Program-made: the position numbers and the translations under genes | Source: JAUMBM01 sp964441755 | GTDB lineage: Bacteria; Bacteroidota; Bacteroidia; Chitinophagales; Saprospiraceae | Reading direction: 5' to 3' | Assembly (NCBI GenBank): GCA_964441755.1 | Contig: CAYTVG010000002.1 | Span: forward strand, 383,236-447,235 | DNA: 64,000 bases | In this document: positions 18,035 through 25,737 of the stretch, piece after piece | How the letters are laid out: every line of letters begins with the position of its first letter | Numbering within the stretch: position 1 is the stretch's first letter | The notes under the pieces: model-generated | Seen by the model: only the letters and a program-made list of their open reading frames with translations | Databases searched by the model: none | What the model was told of the DNA's origin: nothing

Positions 18035-18544
18035 ATGCAACTCCTGACACATCGGCAGATTCGCCAGAAAATTGAACGGCTGTCCATACAGCTGCTGGAG
18101 AATAATTATACAGAACCGTCACTGATTCTGGCAGGTGTCAACAATAATGGCTCCATATTTGCCGGACTTCTGTACGACGAACTCATCAGGCATGCGCACA
18201 TGCCTATCATTCGCACCAATATAAGACTCAATCCGGCTGCACCACATGCAACCCCTGTGGAGATTGATTTGTCACCGGAGGCCTTGCACAACCAGACGAT
18301 CATCGTCATCGATGATGTTGGTAATACGGGCAGAACGCTTTTTTACGCCTGCAAACCTTTCCTCGAGCTGTTGCCCAGAAAAATCGAAATGGCCGTGCTG
18401 GTCGATCGCAAGCATAAGTCTTTTCCGGTCTTGGTCGATTATGTGGGGCTATCGCTGGCTACTACGCTGCGCGAACACATCGAGGTGGATCTTAGTCAGC
18501 CCGATCAGCTGGCGGCTTATCTGCGGTCTGACAGCCGTGTATAA
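18035..18544 (+). CDS. Phosphoribosyltransferase family protein (PyrR-like)
   Basis: A 169-residue type I PRTase. The PRPP-binding loop IIVIDDVGNTGRTLFYA is centred at about residues 90-104, and the hood and flexible loop regions look PyrR-like (VNNNGSIFAGLLYDEL, VLVDRKHKSFPV). PyrR proteins act as uracil PRTases and, in Bacilli, as pyr attenuators. No pyr gene or attenuator is seen here, so only the family is called. Confidence 0.85.
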   Translation: MQLLTHRQIRQKIERLSIQLLENNYTEPSLILAGVNNNGSIFAGLLYDELIRHAHMPIIRTNIRLNPAAPHATPVEIDLSPEALHNQTIIVIDDVGNTGRTLFYACKPFLELLPRKIEMAVLVDRKHKSFPVLVDYVGLSLATTLREHIEVDLSQPDQLAAYLRSDSRV

Positions 18545-18604
18545 CAATGCTTTTATAGCCCAATCTGTAATTAATTCTGCTTATCCTGCTAAATTATAGT
18601 AACC

Positions 18605-19360
18605 ATGCGCAACAAAATTGTCGCCGGAAACTGGAAGATGCACACAACACTCGAAGAGGGTGTGGCACTTGTCGACGCACTCATAAAAGGATTGCCCTCC
18701 GGGGAGGCCGGTGTGATTCTTGGACTTCCGTTTACGCATCTGACTACCATATCTCATCAGCTTGCTGACACATCCAGGGTATCCGTGGCAGCGCAAAACT
18801 GCCACCAGGCGGTTCAGGGGGCTTTTACGGGTGAAATCTCAGCACCTATGTTGCGTTCTGTTGGCTGCCGGTATGTAATTCTGGGGCACTCTGAACGCCG
18901 CGAGTATTTTGGAGAGACCGATGAACTTATTGCGAGCAAAATCGATGCAGCTTTGGCGCATCAACTGTTGCCCATCTACTGTTGTGGTGAGGATCTGTCG
19001 GTAAGAGATACGGGTAAGCAAAATGAATGGGTGGGTGATCAGATAAGACGCGGCTTGTTTCATTTGGAAGCCAACGATTTTCAAAAAATTATCATTGCTT
19101 ACGAGCCTGTCTGGGCAATTGGTACCGGCCGTACGGCCAGTCCGGAGCAGGCACAGGAAATGCACTTTTTTATTCGCAGGCTGATCGCGGGCCGCTTTGG
19201 TGAGGAGATCGCTGCTGCTACGCCTATTCTTTATGGTGGCAGTGTGAAGGCTGCCAATGCAGCATCTTTGTTTTCACAAGCGGATGTAGACGGGGGGCTG
19301 GTAGGTGGTGCGTCACTGTCAGCGGCCGAGTTTTTGTCAATCATCGAGGCCGCGGGCTAA
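18605..19360 (+). CDS. tpiA: Triose-phosphate isomerase
   Basis: A complete 251-residue TIM barrel. It has the substrate-binding NWKM (Asn9, Lys11), the catalytic His95 in ILGHSERR, the catalytic Glu167 in AYEPVWAIGTGRTA, and the phosphate-binding YGGSVKAAN and GGLVGGASL loops. It interconverts DHAP and glyceraldehyde-3-phosphate. It is the last gene of the + strand run, with 60 bp to the preceding PRTase gene and a perfect terminator hairpin just after its stop. Confidence 0.97.
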   Translation: MRNKIVAGNWKMHTTLEEGVALVDALIKGLPSGEAGVILGLPFTHLTTISHQLADTSRVSVAAQNCHQAVQGAFTGEISAPMLRSVGCRYVILGHSERREYFGETDELIASKIDAALAHQLLPIYCCGEDLSVRDTGKQNEWVGDQIRRGLFHLEANDFQKIIIAYEPVWAIGTGRTASPEQAQEMHFFIRRLIAGRFGEEIAAATPILYGGSVKAANAASLFSQADVDGGLVGGASLSAAEFLSIIEAAG

Positions 19361-19363
19361 TGC

Positions 19364-19393
19364 GATTTTGGGCAGCTAAAGCTGCCCAAAATC
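19364..19393. terminator. Bidirectional intrinsic terminator between tpiA and purB
   Basis: A perfect 13-bp stem (19364-19376 with 19381-19393) with a 4-nt loop and T/A-rich outer stem, between convergent stops at 19360 and 19408. Confidence 0.85.
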
Positions 19394-19407
19394 GATCAAT
19401 CACCCTT

Positions 19408-20778
19408 CTATTGTACGGCAGGCGGTGGCAAATACCTGCCTGTATAGGTCGCCGGACTCAGTGCCTTAAGCTCTGCTTTAATTGGATCACTGACGGCCAG
19501 CTGGTCGATAAACTGTTGAATACTTTCCTTGCTGATCTGCTGCTTGCCCCGCGTAAGTTCTTTGAGCGCCTCATAGGGCTCCGGATAGCCTTCTCTTCGG
19601 AGGATTGTCTGAATTGGCTCAGCAAGCACCGCCCAGTTATTGTCTAAGTCAAGCTGTAGTTGCTCCTGATTGAGTAGCAATTTCCCCAGCCCTTTATGAA
19701 TTGACTCCAGTGCTACAATAGTGTGTGCCATGGGGACTCCCAGATTGCGCAGCACTGTACTGTCTGTCAGGTCTCGTTGCAGCCGCGAGACGGGTAGCTT
19801 TTCGGCCATGTGGCCGAGCAGTGCATTGGAAATGCCCAGATTGCCCTCTGCATTTTCAAAATCAATGGGGTTAACCTTGTGTGGCATGGCGCTGGAGCCT
19901 ACTTCTCCGGCCAGTGTTCGCTGCCGGAAATATTCCATAGAGATGTAGGTCCATACATCTCTGCAGAAGTCAATAAGTATGGTATTGATGCGGCTCAGCC
20001 CCTGAAGCTGGGCTGCCAAATGGTCATAAGGTTCAATTTGTGTGGTGGGAAAGGTGCGGCTCAATCCCAGCTCTTTGCGTACAAATTCATCAGCAAATTG
20101 GTGCCAGTCAAATGCCGGGTAAGCGCAGTAGTGCGCATTGAGGTTACCGGTAGCTCCGCCAAATTTTGCCTGGTGCGGAATGCTGATCAGTTGCTGATAT
20201 TGCTGGTGCAGCCGCTGGCTGAAAACGGCCATTTCTTTGCCGAGGAGGGTGGGGGAGGCAGGCTGCCCGTGCGTGCGGGCCAGCATTGGCACCTGTGCCC
20301 ATTCTTCAGCCAACTGGCCTAGTTTGTTTGTAATGAGCTCCAGCATAGGACTGTATACTTCCAGCAGGGCTTCTTTGAAAGAAAGTGGGATTGCCGTATT
20401 GTTGATGTCCTGACTGGTGAGCCCAAAATGTATAAATTCCTTGTATTTTCCTAGTCCCCGTTCTTCCAGCACTTCTTTCAGGTAGTACTCCACAGCTTTA
20501 ACGTCGTGGTTGGTAGTTCGCTCTATGGCCTTCACTTTGTTGGCCTCCGCCAGATCAAAATCCTGGTAAACGGTACGCAAATTAGCAACCGCTGTGGCAT
20601 CAATACCCGCCAACTCAGGAAGTGGCAGGGCGCAAAGCGCCTGGAAATAGTGAATTTCAATTTTTACCCGGTAGCGGATAAGGGCATACTCCGAAAAATA
20701 CGCCGCCAAGGCTTCTACCTTGTTTCTGTAACGGCCATCTATCGGAGAAAGCGCCAAAAGCGTATGATTGTTGGGCAT
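19408..20778 (-). CDS. purB: Adenylosuccinate lyase
   Basis: A 456-residue protein of the E. coli-type PurB branch. It opens with LLALSPIDGRYRNKVEAL. The fumarase-superfamily signature SSAMPHKVNPIDFENAEG lies at about 285-302, and the catalytic region TNHDVKAVEYYLKE and ARTHGQPASPTLLGKEMA are intact. It catalyses two fumarate-releasing steps in purine synthesis. It is monocistronic by layout, with a shared terminator with tpiA. Confidence 0.96.
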   Translation of the reverse strand: MPNNHTLLALSPIDGRYRNKVEALAAYFSEYALIRYRVKIEIHYFQALCALPLPELAGIDATAVANLRTVYQDFDLAEANKVKAIERTTNHDVKAVEYYLKEVLEERGLGKYKEFIHFGLTSQDINNTAIPLSFKEALLEVYSPMLELITNKLGQLAEEWAQVPMLARTHGQPASPTLLGKEMAVFSQRLHQQYQQLISIPHQAKFGGATGNLNAHYCAYPAFDWHQFADEFVRKELGLSRTFPTTQIEPYDHLAAQLQGLSRINTILIDFCRDVWTYISMEYFRQRTLAGEVGSSAMPHKVNPIDFENAEGNLGISNALLGHMAEKLPVSRLQRDLTDSTVLRNLGVPMAHTIVALESIHKGLGKLLLNQEQLQLDLDNNWAVLAEPIQTILRREGYPEPYEALKELTRGKQQISKESIQQFIDQLAVSDPIKAELKALSPATYTGRYLPPPAVQ

Positions 20779-20919
20779 ATATGTGATCAGCTTTGTCAGT
20801 TTATTGTCTGTTTGCCTGTCGGTTGGCCGCCTGCATTCTTCAGGCCGGGACTACCATTGTCAGCAAATAAAAATTCTGGGGCAATATCCTCAAAAAATTT
20901 CAATAAGCTGACAAAAGTT

Positions 20920-20941
20920 ATTTAGAATTAGTCTAAATTTG
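20920..20941 (+). promoter_or_regulatory. Palindromic operator overlapping a -7 promoter box
   Basis: ATTTAGA-N5-TCTAAAT (20920-20938) is a perfect 7+7-bp palindrome. Its right arm shares bases with the -7 box TAAATTTG (20934-20941), so a bound dimer would block the promoter of the small gene at 20968. The layout resembles metal-dependent (DtxR/MntR-type) operators, but that is inference. Confidence 0.6.
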
Positions 20942-20967
20942 AATGTCTTTATCAAAAAATACCAGCT

Positions 20968-21120
20968 ATGCACACATCAAGTGATACAAACTATCCTTAC
21001 GCGGCAGAGGTGGCTTATCCACTGCCCGTGCTTGCGTTTATGCAGCTTGCCAAGAAGTGTTGTAAGAGCTATAAAAAGGGTAAGCGCTGCAAAAAATGCC
21101 CGGCAAAACACGGCAAATAG
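20968..21120 (+). CDS. Small Cys/Lys-rich protein (50 aa)
   Basis: An ATG at 20968 opens 50 codons ending in TAG at 21118-21120. The C-terminal half is strongly basic with four cysteines, as KKCCKSYKKGKRCKKCP, and the N-terminal half is neutral (YAAEVAYPLPVLAFMQLA). The 3' ends of this gene and of the convergent SDR gene are only 14 bp apart. A good promoter box with an overlapping palindrome lies 26 bp upstream. I recall similar short Cys-rich proteins in other Bacteroidota near iron or metal genes, but the function is unknown. Metal binding is an inference from the cysteines. Confidence 0.65.
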   Translation: MHTSSDTNYPYAAEVAYPLPVLAFMQLAKKCCKSYKKGKRCKKCPAKHGK

Positions 21121-21134
21121 CGTGCGCTGACATA

Positions 21135-21932
21135 TTATTTGACTTCGAACTTGATAGAGCTGATGATCCGGCTCAGCAAGCCCGGGAAGAACCGTTTCAT
21201 GTAGATGGATGTAACCTCCCATTTACCGATAATGGGTTCTTCTTTTTCTGCAACAATAGCATTGACCGCTTTGCGGGCAAAGTAGGAGGGTTCCATTCCC
21301 TGTGCTGTTTCTGCAGCCATCTTATTCAGGGAGGTTCCGTCGCCTGTCAGTGCATTGATAGTCACATTGGTCTTGACGTAGCCCGGACAGATGATGGTCA
21401 CCTTGACGTTGTCGTTGGCTACTTCGGCACGCAGAGAGTCGAAAAAACCATGGAGAGCGTGTTTGGAACCCGCATAAGCTGATCGCAGAGGAGTACCTAT
21501 TTTTCCCAGCACGCTGCTGATGACTACTATCTGCCCGGTTTTACGGCTGATCATCTGCGGTAGTACGGCCTTGGTTGCTGCAACGGCACCAAGATAGTTG
21601 ATTTGCATGATGCGAACATCTACAGAGACGTCGGTATCTTTTACCAGTGAGCGTTGAGAAATACCGGCATTGGCTACGAGTATGTCTACCTGCCCGTACC
21701 AATCGATGACGGCAGCGGCAACCTGCCTGATTTGCTCCAGCTCACTGACATCGAGCGGGAAGATAGCAACTTGCGAAGGCTGTGCACAGTTGTTTTTTAC
21801 CCGTTCCAGTTCGGCTGTATTGCGGCTGGAGAGTGCAAGTCGCGCTCCTCTGGAAGCCATTTCGTAGGCCAGCGCCTCTCCGATGCCCGAAGAGGCTCCG
21901 GTTATCCAAACGACTTTATCGGTAATCGTCAT
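21135..21932 (-). CDS. Short-chain dehydrogenase/reductase (DHRS7-like)
   Basis: I place the start at 21932 (MTITDKVVWITGAS); the 30 codons open upstream do not resemble the family. The 265-residue product has the classical SDR motifs TGASSGIGEA, NAG in LVANAGISQRS, the catalytic Ser in VVISSVLGK and YAGSKHALHG (Tyr-xxx-Lys). The C-terminal tail with MKRFFPGLLSRIISSIKF may touch the membrane, as in DHRS7-type enzymes. The substrate is unknown. Confidence 0.9.
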   Translation of the reverse strand: MTITDKVVWITGASSGIGEALAYEMASRGARLALSSRNTAELERVKNNCAQPSQVAIFPLDVSELEQIRQVAAAVIDWYGQVDILVANAGISQRSLVKDTDVSVDVRIMQINYLGAVAATKAVLPQMISRKTGQIVVISSVLGKIGTPLRSAYAGSKHALHGFFDSLRAEVANDNVKVTIICPGYVKTNVTINALTGDGTSLNKMAAETAQGMEPSYFARKAVNAIVAEKEEPIIGKWEVTSIYMKRFFPGLLSRIISSIKFEVK

Positions 21933-22059
21933 TGTAGTTGTGGTTGCTGTAGACTTCTTAATGAGTAAGTTAATAATATAGTCCCGGATATTTATGACCT
22001 GCGATTCCTTCTCTTCGAGCATGTCCGGAGCCTTCTAAATCAGGCTCCAAACGGATCTT

Positions 22060-22185
22060 TTTGTACAAATTTTCACCTTTTCAGTCACTTAGCGCCGGCT
22101 ATGCTTCTTCAAAAACGTGAAAACGAGCAAAAAACACCTCAACTTGCTTTCTTCAGAAAATCCCGAACAAGCTCTTAATCTATCC
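22060..22185 (+). repeat. Dispersed intergenic repeat, copy B
   Basis: The stretch 21933-22329 has no gene. From CCTTTTCAGTCAC through CTTCTTCAAAAACG to CAGAAAATCCCGAAC it resembles the sequences at 14830-14940 and, inverted, 48440-48552. Identity with the latter is roughly 65 percent by eye. Confidence 0.5.
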
Positions 22186-22329
22186 GGATGCGTTTTATAA
22201 ACGCACAAAACTTCCTTAAGGTCGTACCAAAATGTCCGGAAGTGAAAATTATTTCGCAAAAATCGAAAAAAAGCCTTTACTTGTCAGTCGTAAAAGACCT
22301 AATCTGGTACGTACAACAAAATTATTGGT

Positions 22330-22830
22330 ATGAAAAGTGTCTTTTTGGTGCGGCATGCCAAATCGAGTTGGGATAATCCTCAGCTGGCTGATTTTGACAG
22401 ACCGCTCAACGACCGTGGGCGTGCTAATGCTCCGCTCATGGCTCATCTACTGATGAGCAAAGGGGTCGCACCGCAACTAATACGCTCATCTTCTGCCCGC
22501 AGGGCCCTGGATACGGCTGCTTTCTTCGCCAAGGCTTTCGGTATCTCTTCCGGCAATTTTATCACCGATGATGCACTCTACCACGCCAGCCCACAACAAA
22601 TTCTCGATGCTATCCATGCCCTGCCCGAATCCTGCTCCACCGTTCTCCTTTTCGGACACAACCCCGGTCTCACAGAATTCGTTAACCAGTATCCGGGCGG
22701 CCAACTGCTAAGCCTGCCTACCTGTGGTATCGCGCAGCTTTTTTCTACCGCCGGTTGCTGGCCTGATTTTTTGACTACGAATACGCACATGACTAATTTT
22801 TATTTTCCTAAACAAATGACATCCAAATAA
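22330..22830 (+). CDS. SixA-like histidine phosphatase
   Basis: A 166-residue member of the histidine phosphatase superfamily. It has the RHAKSSW catalytic motif at 8-14 (His9), and the second His in LLFGHNPGLTE. Blocks DRPLNDRGRANAPLMA and RSSSARRALDTA are typical of SixA-like proteins, which remove phosphate from histidine phosphotransfer domains. A two-component pair lies just downstream (23295-25036), but a functional link is only suggested by proximity. The next gene starts 2 bp after the stop. Confidence 0.88.
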   Translation: MKSVFLVRHAKSSWDNPQLADFDRPLNDRGRANAPLMAHLLMSKGVAPQLIRSSSARRALDTAAFFAKAFGISSGNFITDDALYHASPQQILDAIHALPESCSTVLLFGHNPGLTEFVNQYPGGQLLSLPTCGIAQLFSTAGCWPDFLTTNTHMTNFYFPKQMTSK

Positions 22831-22832
22831 AT

Positions 22833-23204
22833 ATGAGATTTCTTTCTCGTTATGCAGGTGTCGTATTTATTCTTGCCGGCTTCTTGCTGCTGTTCTTCTT
22901 TCTGTACAAATCTTCTCCCGACACCAATCTTCCGCTTGAACAGGAGGTCGTTGTCGATCTGTTCACGGATCTTCATCTGGCCGAAAATGCTGCTCAGGAA
23001 CTATTGCCTGAAGTAAAGGACAGCATGAAAAAAATCTACTTCCAGCGTATACTGGCCGACCATAAGGTAAGTGCTCAATCGTTTAACGAATGTGTTGATT
23101 TTCTCAACCAACACCCCGACCAATTGCAGACCGTCTACGGACTTGTGCAGGAAAAACTCGTAAGCCGGGAGATGACAGGTAAAACTTCTGTAAACAAACA
23201 GTGA
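22833..23204 (+). CDS. DUF4296 domain-containing protein
   Basis: A 123-residue protein with an N-terminal membrane/signal segment (about 8-27) and a helical DUF4296 domain: VVDLFTDLHLAENAAQE, KKIYFQRILADHKVS and NQHPDQLQTVYGLVQEKL. The family is Bacteroidota-specific and of unknown function. No lipobox Cys is seen, so it is probably anchored by the N-terminal helix. Two bp separate it from the SixA-like gene, so they are co-transcribed. Confidence 0.85.
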   Translation: MRFLSRYAGVVFILAGFLLLFFFLYKSSPDTNLPLEQEVVVDLFTDLHLAENAAQELLPEVKDSMKKIYFQRILADHKVSAQSFNECVDFLNQHPDQLQTVYGLVQEKLVSREMTGKTSVNKQ

Positions 23205-23258
23205 AAAGGCTTAACAATAAATTAATGCCACTAAGCATATTATCGAAGCGCCTTGTTT

Positions 23259-23266
23259 TACTTTTG
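23259..23266 (+). promoter_or_regulatory. -7 promoter box ahead of the two-component pair
   Basis: TACTTTTG matches TAnnTTTG exactly, 28 bp before the response regulator ATG. No ideal -33 element was found. Confidence 0.5.
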
Positions 23267-23294
23267 CACTAACATGTTAACAGCGATTTAACCA

Positions 23295-23984
23295 ATGGAT
23301 GCTACCAAAATTCTGATCGTTGACGATGAACCGGATATCCTCGAGTTTCTGAAGTACAACCTCCAGAAAGAGGGCTTCCAGGTAATCGTTGCATCCGACG
23401 GCGAAGAGGGGATCGCTGCTGCTGAGCGTGAGCGCCCGGATCTCATTATCCTCGATATCATGATGCCCAAGCTCGACGGGGTCGAGGTATGCCGCCAGCT
23501 GCGCTCCCGACCTGAGTTCGACAAAACGCTCATCGCTTTTCTGACTGCCCGCGAAGAGGATTATTCTCAAATTGCTGCACTCGAAAACGGAGGCGATGAT
23601 TACATCACCAAGCCTATCCGCCCCAGAGTACTCATCAGCCGCATCCGCGCACTCCTGCGCCGCTCCGACCGCCAGGATGCAGAAGAAGAAGAAGAGGGTA
23701 GTAAATTTCGCATTGGCGATCTGGTAGTGGACAAGGCGCGTGTCAGCGTCGAACGCAATGGTCAGCTCATTGAACTGGCCAAAAAGGAGTTTGAGCTGCT
23801 CAACCTGCTCATCAGTAAACCCGGTAAAGTGTTTACTCGAGAAGAAATATTCAATAAGGTCTGGGGTACCGATGTTATCGTTGGCAATCGAACTATCGAT
23901 GTGCATATCCGCAAGCTCAGAGAGAAAATCGGGGACGATTATATCCGCACCATCAAGGGTATTGGCTATAAATTCGAGTTTTAA
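23295..23984 (+). CDS. OmpR/PhoB-family response regulator
   Basis: A 229-residue protein. The receiver domain (about 4-120) has the acidic pair in VDDEPD, phospho-acceptor Asp54 in LIILDIMMP and the conserved Lys in ITKPIRP. An acidic linker (EEEEEG) leads to a winged-helix DNA-binding domain (about 135-229, ending IRTIKGIGYKFEF). The 2-bp gap to the kinase gene shows they form one system. The closest functional type is PhoB/PhoP-like; the signal is unknown. Confidence 0.93.
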   Translation: MDATKILIVDDEPDILEFLKYNLQKEGFQVIVASDGEEGIAAAERERPDLIILDIMMPKLDGVEVCRQLRSRPEFDKTLIAFLTAREEDYSQIAALENGGDDYITKPIRPRVLISRIRALLRRSDRQDAEEEEEGSKFRIGDLVVDKARVSVERNGQLIELAKKEFELLNLLISKPGKVFTREEIFNKVWGTDVIVGNRTIDVHIRKLREKIGDDYIRTIKGIGYKFEF

Positions 23985-23986
23985 TC

Positions 23987-25036
23987 ATGCTCAAAAATGC
24001 TTCTCCTCGCCAGATCGCACTGCTGATTTCGCTTCTCATTGCTGCCGGGGGCTCTCTGTTATTGCTGGCGCTCTTTTGGATAGACCAGCGGCTCGATTTT
24101 TCCTGGACCACCCTGCTTTTTATGCCGGCACTCTGGCTGATTGCCTACCAGATTACTTTGTTGTATATTAATAAATACATTTACAGGAAGATCAAGCTGA
24201 TCTATAAGACTATTCACCAGCATAAGGTCTCATCTCAGGAGAAAACCTCGCCGGTTGACCCCGACGCTCATGTGCTTGAGGATGTTGAAAAGGAGGTCAA
24301 TGAGTGGGTCGAACGCCAGGAAGACGAGATCGAAAAATTTAAATCCTGGGCAGAGTATCGGCGCAAGTTCGTGGGGGATATTTCTCACGAGCTCAAAACA
24401 CCTATCTTTAATATCCAGGGCTACTTGCATTCGCTGCTCGACGGGGGACTCGAAGACAATGCTGTCAACATGACTTTTCTCCAGAAGGCCATCAAAAATG
24501 TGGAGCGGCTTCATACCATCGTTGAGGATCTCAGCGCAATCAGCCGACTGGAGTCGGGGGAGCTGATACTCGAGATGCAGGTCTTCGACATCAAGGAACT
24601 GGCTGAAGAGGTCATGGAGGATCTCGAGATTAAGGCCCGCAACAAGGGCATCAGCCTCGAGTTTAAGGAGGGTGCCAACCAGAATTTCCGGGTGCGCGCC
24701 GATCGCGAAAGTATACGGCAGGTGTTTACCAACCTGCTCCACAATTCTATTAAGTACGGCAAAGCGGGCGGGCGCACCAAGGTAGGCTTCTACGATATGG
24801 ATCGCTACATTCTGGCAGAAGTGGCCGATAATGGCATCGGCATTGCTGCCAAACACCTGCCGCACGTGTTCGATCGCTTTTACCGGGCCGATAAAAGCCG
24901 CTCCCGCGCGCAGGGAGGCTCAGGGCTCGGCCTTTCCATTGTCAAGCACATCCTCGAAGCACATAAGCAGACGATCAACGTGCGCAGCACACCCGACCTG
25001 GGCTCAACTTTTGGTTTTACACTCGAAAAAGCCTGA
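23987..25036 (+). CDS. PhoR-like sensor histidine kinase
   Basis: A 349-residue kinase with two N-terminal membrane helices (about 9-60) and almost no periplasmic loop, so it probably senses within or near the membrane. The HisKA domain has the phospho-acceptor His134 in ISHELKTP, and the HATPase domain has the N box NLLHNSIKYG, G1 DNGIGI and G2 GGSGLGLSIVKHI. Its stop codon directly abuts the stop of convergent msrA (25036/25037). Confidence 0.93.
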   Translation: MLKNASPRQIALLISLLIAAGGSLLLLALFWIDQRLDFSWTTLLFMPALWLIAYQITLLYINKYIYRKIKLIYKTIHQHKVSSQEKTSPVDPDAHVLEDVEKEVNEWVERQEDEIEKFKSWAEYRRKFVGDISHELKTPIFNIQGYLHSLLDGGLEDNAVNMTFLQKAIKNVERLHTIVEDLSAISRLESGELILEMQVFDIKELAEEVMEDLEIKARNKGISLEFKEGANQNFRVRADRESIRQVFTNLLHNSIKYGKAGGRTKVGFYDMDRYILAEVADNGIGIAAKHLPHVFDRFYRADKSRSRAQGGSGLGLSIVKHILEAHKQTINVRSTPDLGSTFGFTLEKA

Positions 25037-25585
25037 TCAACTACCTTTTTCAGCCAGATAATTGCGCATTTTGGCTACCTTGGGAGCTACCACATAGGTG
25101 CAGTAGGGGTTGCGGTCACCTACGCGTGCGTAGTAATCATGGTGGTAGTCCTCAGCCTCATAGAAGGCCTCAAAGGGTAGCAACTGTGTGACGATAGGGT
25201 CTTTCCACCAGCTTGCAGCACTTGCCATTACCTCCGCTGCTGCCGCCCGCTGCTGTTGGTCGTGGTAAAAAATAACCGACCGGTACTGGGGGCCGCGATC
25301 GTTGCCCTGTCGGTTGAGGGTGGTGGGGTCGTGGGTCTTGAAAAAGACATGCAAAATTTCTTCATAGCTGACCTGCTCCGGGTCGAAGCTTATCTGCACC
25401 ACCTCTGCATGGGCTGTAGCGCCGGAGCATACGGCGTCATACTTAGCTGTCTCAGCGGTGCCGCCACTGTAACCCGGCAGCACGCTCTGCACCCCGGGGC
25501 ACAATTTGTAAACAGCCTCCACGCACCAGAAACAGCCACCTCCCAAAGTAGCTTTTGCCAACGGTTGTTGTTCTTTCGTCTCCAT
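25037..25585 (-). CDS. msrA: Peptide-methionine (S)-S-oxide reductase MsrA
   Basis: A 182-residue MsrA domain with the catalytic motif GGCFWC (Cys18, Cys21). Family blocks GYSGGTAETAKYDAVCSG, AHAEVVQISFDP, THDPTTLNRQGNDRGPQYRS and EDYHHDYY are present. It reduces the S-epimer of methionine sulfoxide in proteins. It lacks a fused MsrB domain and any signal peptide, so a cytosolic role is likely. Confidence 0.95.
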   Translation of the reverse strand: METKEQQPLAKATLGGGCFWCVEAVYKLCPGVQSVLPGYSGGTAETAKYDAVCSGATAHAEVVQISFDPEQVSYEEILHVFFKTHDPTTLNRQGNDRGPQYRSVIFYHDQQQRAAAAEVMASAASWWKDPIVTQLLPFEAFYEAEDYHHDYYARVGDRNPYCTYVVAPKVAKMRNYLAEKGS

Positions 25586-25674
25586 CGTCTTTTTTTCTCT
25601 AACAAATGGCAGCCGCCTGCGGCTCGCCCGTGGCGGTTTTTTTTTGTAAAAAATTTCAAAGCGGCTCGATACGC

Positions 25675-25714
25675 AAAACGCCCCTTAGCAGCCGCAGCTG
25701 CCAAGGGGCGTTTT
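25675..25714. terminator. Nested hairpin downstream of the T9SS gene
   Basis: The outer perfect 12-bp arms (25675-25686 and 25703-25714) enclose a second short GC-rich inverted repeat. It lies 24 bp past the stop of the gene at 25738-27603. Confidence 0.7.
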
Positions 25715-25737
25715 ACATATAAGACCCATACAGCTGA

